Positions 59,265 to 64,000 of a DNA stretch of 64,000 nucleotides are shown one piece after another. Position numbers and translations under genes: made by a program. The notes below the pieces were generated by a model. That model did not search any database. It saw nothing but the letters and a program-made list of their open reading frames with translations, and was not told the DNA's origin. The stretch's first letter is position 1; the number at the start of each line of letters is the position of its first letter. The DNA is from Virgibacillus_F necropolis_A (GTDB taxonomy: Bacteria; Bacillota; Bacilli; Bacillales; Amphibacillaceae). The DNA is taken from positions 744,001 through 808,000 of the forward strand of contig NZ_CP084992.1 of NCBI RefSeq assembly GCF_044793635.1, written 5' to 3'.

Positions 59265-61085
59265 TTATTTATTTCCTAAAAGATTAAATACACGTTCCAG
59301 ATCCTGTTTCTGACCTTGTTCGAAATATCCGGTAAATGGACAACCATATGCTTGCACTCGGTCAACAACATTATTAATTGTAAATACTCCTGGAGTTAGC
59401 CCTTCTTTTACCTCATCCCAAAAAAGCGGTGTCGCGACCGTTGCCTCTTCCGTTTTCCTTGGAGAATAAGCAGTTATGATTGTCTTGTCTTTCCCATGTT
59501 GTACATAATCGAGGTATAAGGAATCATTTCGATTTTTCTTTAAGCGCTCTGTAGTAAACATAGTTGGATATTCATTTTCAATGGTCCAAGCAATTGCTTG
59601 TGTGAAGATGCCCGTCTCATCATAGGTCAAACTATCTTTAGGTATTGGAATGTGAACTTGTATTCCTTTATTTCCTGATGTTTTCACAAATGAAGTTAAT
59701 TTTAAATCATCAAGTAGTTGTTTAAGTATGTTTGCTGCATGGATAGCCAGGGAAAAACGATCTCGATCAGGTGGATCTAAATCGAAAACTATTTCAGTTG
59801 GGTTTGGTCCTTTTATGGTTTGAAATGGCGTGTGATATTCTACAGCACCATGATTCGCAAACCACAAAAGCGATTCTAGGTGATCACCAATGAAAAACTC
59901 TTCATCATTAACCTGAAAGCTTTTTATAAATGACGGTGCATAGTCTGGTAGGTGTTTTTGAAAAAAAGATTGCTCAGTAACCCCATCCGGGCAACGGATA
60001 ACTGTTAACAATCGGTCTTTTAAATTAGGGAGCATATACGGGGAAATTTCCCGTAAATAGATAAGTAATTCCGCTTTTGTTACACCTTCTTTGGGCCAAA
60101 AAATCTTATTTGTATTGCTGGGTTCGATAGTAACCGGAGTCATCGCCATATCCATTTTCATCTTGTCCATCGTACATTCTGGTGCAGTAGTGTTTACTAA
60201 TAGCTGATTGATAGAAGGTTCGCGAATTTCACCTTTAATTAAATCCAACGTATTTATCTCAGCACAAATTGCAGGTGGAAGAGCATATCCACCATCACGT
60301 TTATCACCTTTGGATACAAATAACTGTTTTACTGTTTCAAGGTCATTACTGTCAACACCATGTTTACATTTTCCTATTTCTACTAACTGTTCATTATCGT
60401 AAACATTAACTGTAAAGTAATCATTTGTCGTATCTAAAAAAGTAAGTATACCAGTTGCTTTACGCCAGTTTTTCACCTTGAGCCAATCATTATGTTGTTT
60501 ACCTGAGTTATAAGGACTTTTATCCCGTTTAGCAATTATCCCTTCACCCTTATAATTAAAAACTTGTTCCAATAAGTAATTGGCATTTTTATATGAAGTA
60601 ATCAAACATAAACGGTTTAATCGTGTAATAGTTGAATCAAACTTTCCCAGACTAAAACACGTAATAAGAAGTTCTTTACGCTCCTTAAATGTTTTTTTTA
60701 TCAATGAGGTACCGTATTGTTCTAGTAGATCAAATGCCAAAAAAGATGCAGGTCTTTCCTTGGCAGCTTTTTCAATGGTTTCTTTTTTATTTAACCGTCC
60801 GCGTTTTTGAATCGCCATAAAGTTCGCTTGGTAGCCGTTGTTTACAATCGTTAATTCACCATCGAGCTTTAAAGGTAGTAGTTTTTTTATTTCTTTTTGA
60901 TTAGCTAAGCAAAATTCAACAATCTCAGGGAATTTATCTGTTAAATCTATATCTTTTCTACTCACTAATCGGATATTGTCTTCATTCCAATGCAACACAC
61001 AACGAAACCCATCGTACTTAACTTCAAAAACCCAATCATCACCAGTAGGAATTTGTTCACTACTGATAGGCTGCATTAACTTCAT
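59265..61085 (-). CDS. ligD: ATP-dependent DNA ligase D (ligase plus polymerase)
   Basis: A 606-residue non-homologous end-joining enzyme. The N-terminal ATP-dependent ligase has the adenylation lysine in FEVKYDGFRCVLHW (residue about 23) and LDGELTIV. The OB-fold lies near 205-300. The C-terminal primase-polymerase follows (about 325-600: TNKIFWPKEGVTKAELLIYL, EIVFDLDPPDRDRF with the catalytic aspartates, TSGNKGIQVHIPIP). No phosphoesterase domain, as in Bacillus LigD (YkoU, 611 residues). Divergent from ku 363 bases away with a repeat between; in B. subtilis the two genes are one operon. Confidence 0.96.
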   Translation of the reverse strand: MKLMQPISSEQIPTGDDWVFEVKYDGFRCVLHWNEDNIRLVSRKDIDLTDKFPEIVEFCLANQKEIKKLLPLKLDGELTIVNNGYQANFMAIQKRGRLNKKETIEKAAKERPASFLAFDLLEQYGTSLIKKTFKERKELLITCFSLGKFDSTITRLNRLCLITSYKNANYLLEQVFNYKGEGIIAKRDKSPYNSGKQHNDWLKVKNWRKATGILTFLDTTNDYFTVNVYDNEQLVEIGKCKHGVDSNDLETVKQLFVSKGDKRDGGYALPPAICAEINTLDLIKGEIREPSINQLLVNTTAPECTMDKMKMDMAMTPVTIEPSNTNKIFWPKEGVTKAELLIYLREISPYMLPNLKDRLLTVIRCPDGVTEQSFFQKHLPDYAPSFIKSFQVNDEEFFIGDHLESLLWFANHGAVEYHTPFQTIKGPNPTEIVFDLDPPDRDRFSLAIHAANILKQLLDDLKLTSFVKTSGNKGIQVHIPIPKDSLTYDETGIFTQAIAWTIENEYPTMFTTERLKKNRNDSLYLDYVQHGKDKTIITAYSPRKTEEATVATPLFWDEVKEGLTPGVFTINNVVDRVQAYGCPFTGYFEQGQKQDLERVFNLLGNK

Positions 61086-61164
61086 CTAAAGTTGCCCCCT
61101 TTTACTAATTAAAGTGGCTCATTCTGCGGAAAATAAACTAGGATAAAAAAAGTTAATGGCGGCA

Positions 61165-61375
61165 AAATAGAACAAAAGCGCAAGCGCCTGTTTAGCGACG
61201 TATGGATTGTGCCCACGCAACGTGGCGGTTTTAATCGAACCTCCTTCTTACTTTTTAAGATAAAGGAAACACGGTGAGCGTAAGCAATTAAGGACGTTCG
61301 ACTATGTCGAACTGTTATCGTAAGGAGGTAAAGGAAATCCACTAGTCGCTGGGCGCTGGAGCTGGACTTGGCCAT
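61165..61375 (+). repeat. Dispersed repeat family A, long subtype (copy 5)
   Basis: CAAAAGCGCAAGCGCCTG, ACGCAACGTGGCGGTTTTAA, GGACGTTCGACTATGTCGAA and GGGCGCTGGAGCTGGACTTG outline the family, with an internal deletion. It occupies most of the divergent ligD-ku promoter gap. Confidence 0.8.
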
Positions 61376-61447
61376 GCATGGTGACGAAAATATTCAATAT
61401 CAACATTTTATACTGTTTTACCTATGATAAAAAGGGAGGTTTTGTTC

Positions 61448-62287
61448 ATGCATACTATGTGGAAAGGTACCATCAGCTTTGGACTTGTGAACATTCCTGT
61501 AAAAATGCACGCAGCAACTGAAAATAAAGATATTAAGTTAAGGCAACTGCATAAAGACTGTCAGTCACCGATTAAATATGAACGGACATGTCCTGCTTGT
61601 GACCGTGAAGTGAAAAATGATGAAATTGTAAAAGCTTATGAGTATGCCAAAGATAAGTTCGTCGTACTTGATGAGGATGATTTGGATGCATTAAAGAAAG
61701 AACAAGGAGACAAAGCCGTTGAAATTGTGGACTTTGTTAAACTAGAAGAAATAGATCCAATTTACTTTGAGAAAAGTTATTTTTTGTCCCCGAATGAGGG
61801 CGGTGGAAAAGCATATGGGTTGTTACGTTCAGCCTTAAATGATACCGGAAAAATCGGAATTGCTAAGATGATAATAAGATCGAAAGAACAACTGGCGGTT
61901 ATCCGCGTTTATGAAAATACATTGATTGTAGAGACGATTCATTTTCCGGATGAGGTACGTCAAGTTAAAGATGTTCCAAACGTACCCGAAGCATCCAAAA
62001 CGGCGAAAGAAGAGCTCGACACAGCAAAGATGCTTATCGAACAATTAACAACAACATTTGACCCAGAGAAATATACGGATGATTATCGTACAGCATTATT
62101 AGAGTTAATTGAAGCTAAGAAAAATAACGAAGAGGTTGTAGTTGGTGAAAGCAAGCCGAAACCAGATAATGTTACAAATTTGATGGATGCACTCCAAGAA
62201 TCACTCGACAAAGCAAAGAAAAACAAACCAAAACCAAAGCCTGCTAAACCTAAAACTGCCTCATCCAAAAAGAAAGTTGCCAAATAG
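61448..62287 (+). CDS. ku: Non-homologous end-joining protein Ku
   Basis: A 279-residue bacterial Ku that binds DNA ends and recruits LigD. The N-terminus MHTMWKGTISFGLVNIPVKM, the zinc-type CPACDREVKNDEIVKAYEYA, and the family core IYFEKSYFLSPNEGGGKAYG are intact. The C-terminus is a Lys/Pro/Ala-rich tail (about 250-279) that aids DNA binding. The ATG at 61448 follows GGGAGG at normal distance, preferred over 61424. A bidirectional terminator follows. Confidence 0.97.
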   Translation: MHTMWKGTISFGLVNIPVKMHAATENKDIKLRQLHKDCQSPIKYERTCPACDREVKNDEIVKAYEYAKDKFVVLDEDDLDALKKEQGDKAVEIVDFVKLEEIDPIYFEKSYFLSPNEGGGKAYGLLRSALNDTGKIGIAKMIIRSKEQLAVIRVYENTLIVETIHFPDEVRQVKDVPNVPEASKTAKEELDTAKMLIEQLTTTFDPEKYTDDYRTALLELIEAKKNNEEVVVGESKPKPDNVTNLMDALQESLDKAKKNKPKPKPAKPKTASSKKKVAK

Positions 62288-62310
62288 CATGGTACTGAAT
62301 TTCACTAATA

Positions 62311-62350
62311 AAACAGTAAAAGCTATCCATTCAGGATAGCTTTTTACTGT
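62311..62350. terminator. Bidirectional terminator between ku and ytnP
   Basis: AACAGTAAAA.CTATCC pairs with GGATAG.TTTTTACTGTT around ATTCA, T-rich on both strands. Confidence 0.92.
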
Positions 62351-63204
62351 TATTTATAGTCGTAACGTTCTCGTTCGACCTCGTCTATCTTTTTACCTTC
62401 ACCATCAAATTTAATTGCCCGATAGTACGCATCATGATAAAACGTGTACCAAGCCTGTTTTGAATAACCGTAATTCATCCATTTTTCTTTTTGATGAACA
62501 GAGGTTACAGGATAATCATCATATGCTAGAGCCCACAATTTATTTTGATGTCCATGTGTTGGCATAATATCCGCCATATGAATAAACGATTCTTCCCCGT
62601 CTTCAAACAAGATAATACAGTGTCCATCACTATGGCCGCCTGTATGAATCATTTTAAGTCCATCCGTAATCTGTAGTTCATTTTTAAAAGGAGAAACCTG
62701 TTGTTGAATCGATTTCCAATTTTCTTCCCAATATGTATTGATTGAACGTATATTTGGGTTCCGCATTTCATTCCACTCTACATCCGATGTGTAAATAGTA
62801 GCATTTTCAAATACTGGAACATAACCATCCTCTGATGGCCTTGTTAGTCCACATGCATGATCAAAATGTAAATGTGTCATTAACATAGCATCGATATCAC
62901 CCGTGGTCAATCCGAGCTTTTCCAAAGATTGTTCAATAGATGATTCTTCAAGGACACCAAAATTGCGCAACTGTTTCTCTGAAAGTTTTCCTTTTCCCAT
63001 CCCAGAATCAATCAGATAGTTTTTACCATCCACTTGTAACAAAATAGGATCTGTTCGAAGTTCAATTTGATTTTTATCATTTTGTGGATATTTTTTACTC
63101 CACAATGCTTTAGGTACGACACCAAACATGGCACCACCGTCTAAAAAGTTTACCCCACCGTTCAACCATGTCAGTTTAGCTTTGCCTATTTGTAAAGTTT
63201 CCAT
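62350..63204 (-). CDS. ytnP: YtnP, metallo-beta-lactamase-fold lactonase
   Basis: A 284-residue MBL-fold hydrolase. The zinc motif HLHFDHACG lies near residue 112, with later GGHSDGHCII and HMADIMPTHGH. B. subtilis YtnP is reported as a quorum-quenching lactonase inhibiting Streptomyces signalling; that function is inferred here by homology. RBS GGGGAGG precedes the ATG. Position before trmB is conserved; malS, which neighbours it in B. subtilis, is replaced by ku. Confidence 0.93.
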   Translation of the reverse strand: METLQIGKAKLTWLNGGVNFLDGGAMFGVVPKALWSKKYPQNDKNQIELRTDPILLQVDGKNYLIDSGMGKGKLSEKQLRNFGVLEESSIEQSLEKLGLTTGDIDAMLMTHLHFDHACGLTRPSEDGYVPVFENATIYTSDVEWNEMRNPNIRSINTYWEENWKSIQQQVSPFKNELQITDGLKMIHTGGHSDGHCIILFEDGEESFIHMADIMPTHGHQNKLWALAYDDYPVTSVHQKEKWMNYGYSKQAWYTFYHDAYYRAIKFDGEGKKIDEVERERYDYK

Positions 63205-63300
63205 GATACAGCCTCCCCTTCTATGATTAGTTTAGCGAAATAAATGACTAGCTGCAAACATCAATAGTAGACCTTACACAGCTAGCCCCATCAAACAGGC

Positions 63301-63942
63301 TTATGACTGAAATTTCACTTGACAACGATAGATAGGTTGTCCTTTGCTTGAAAATTTCTCTTCATATTCCGTCATAACATTTGTTGGATCGTCTAATTGA
63401 TGAAGGTCAAGGCTAACTTCTTTCAATTGTAAGCCATACTTAGAAAAGCTTACAAGTGAATACTCAAATAATGAGCGATTATCTGTCTTCATTATCAAAT
63501 CACTGTTTTTGGTTAATAACCTTTCATACTTAGCTAAGAATGTATGATAACTTAAACGTCGCTTCTCGTGACGGTTTTTTGGCCATGGATCTGAAAAGTT
63601 CAAATAGATTGTTGAAACTTCATTCTCTGCAAAAAGTTCCTCTAAATCATTAGCATTTTCATTGAGTAGGATCACATTTTTTTGTTCTGAATCCTTAACT
63701 TTTTGAGCGGCGTCCACAATAATACTTTTCGCCATTTCAATACCAATAAAATTTATATTAGGATACTGTTTAGCCATTCCTACAATGAATTGACCCTTAC
63801 CAGTCCCTATTTCAAGGTGAATTGGATTAGTGTTTCCAAAAACTTCTTTCCATTTACTTTTGTTTTCTTTAGGCTCTGCGATGACAAGTTCACGATGCTC
63901 TTGTAAAAAATCATCTGCCCAAGGTTTATTGCGTTGTCGCAT
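63301..63942 (-). CDS. trmB: tRNA (guanine-N7-)-methyltransferase TrmB
   Basis: A 213-residue SAM-dependent enzyme making m7G46 in tRNA. The N-terminus MRQRNKPWADDFL, the SAM site HLEIGTGKGQFI (near residue 43) and the catalytic NFSDPWPKNRHEKRRL (near 117) are diagnostic. RBS AGGAGG precedes the ATG. Corresponds to B. subtilis ytmQ. Confidence 0.97.
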   Translation of the reverse strand: MRQRNKPWADDFLQEHRELVIAEPKENKSKWKEVFGNTNPIHLEIGTGKGQFIVGMAKQYPNINFIGIEMAKSIIVDAAQKVKDSEQKNVILLNENANDLEELFAENEVSTIYLNFSDPWPKNRHEKRRLSYHTFLAKYERLLTKNSDLIMKTDNRSLFEYSLVSFSKYGLQLKEVSLDLHQLDDPTNVMTEYEEKFSSKGQPIYRCQVKFQS

Positions 63943-64000
63943 GATGTGAATCCTCCTGTGAAAAATAATTCATATATATACCATTACATGTCAAGTATAG

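Overview
The window is chromosomal DNA of a low-GC, spore-forming member of the Bacillaceae. The evidence is an alpha/beta-type SASP, GerW (YtfJ), an unlisted Spo0E-like protein, RefZ, CcpA, a tyrosyl T-box and a sigma-W-type promoter. Gene order follows the Bacillus subtilis ytkL-to-trmB segment closely: ytkL, ald, moaB, ackA, ytxK, tpx, ytfJ-ytfI, ppnKB, ytcJ, sspA, thiI, iscS, ezrA, refZ, ytsP, dgcP, rpsD, tyrS, acuABC, motPS, ccpA, aroA, ytxGH, murC, sftA, ytpRQP, ytoQ, ytoP, ytnP, trmB. The many intergenic repeats and the Na+-type MotPS stator suggest an Oceanobacillus/Virgibacillus-like salt-tolerant genus, but this is inference.

Region 1-5 kb (minus strand) holds an envelope-stress cluster. 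A sigma-W-like promoter drives DUF4178, PspA, DUF4247 lipoprotein and DUF350 membrane protein genes; beyond a terminator and repeats lie a membrane-fused spermidine-synthase homologue and YtkL. Region 5-25 kb is housekeeping: M24 peptidase, alanine dehydrogenase, UspA, MoaB, acetate kinase with YtxK, thiol peroxidase, germination protein YtfJ, NAD kinase, amidohydrolase, SASP, the ThiI/IscS thiolation pair, EzrA, RefZ, a methionine sulfoxide reductase, diguanylate cyclase DgcP and ribosomal protein S4 with its leader.

Region 25.8-31.7 kb is accessory DNA between rpsD and tyrS: a Spo0E-like gene, small proteins, a deleted alcohol dehydrogenase pseudogene, an AraC/GyrI regulator, a hydrolase, a VOC protein and a cupin. 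Region 31.7-49 kb returns to the conserved order: tyrS with T-box, bioY with a BirA operator, a large class A PBP where B. subtilis has acsA, acuABC, ccpA-motP-motS, aroA, an FtsA-like protein with an unusual repeat-bearing C-terminus, ytxGH and murC. Region 49-64 kb carries a nicotinate phosphoribosyltransferase, sftA, ytpRQP, a lipoprotein, ytoQ, a DUF84 NTPase, ytoP, a PepSY protein, a divergent LigD/Ku end-joining pair, ytnP and trmB.

Three families of dispersed non-coding repeats fill many gaps. Family A has GCGC-rich ends. Family B is a roughly 430-bp MITE with terminal inverted repeats; one copy sits inside a family A copy with an exact 8-bp target duplication. Family C consists of short hairpin modules. 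No CRISPR array, tRNA, rRNA or intact transposase gene was seen.
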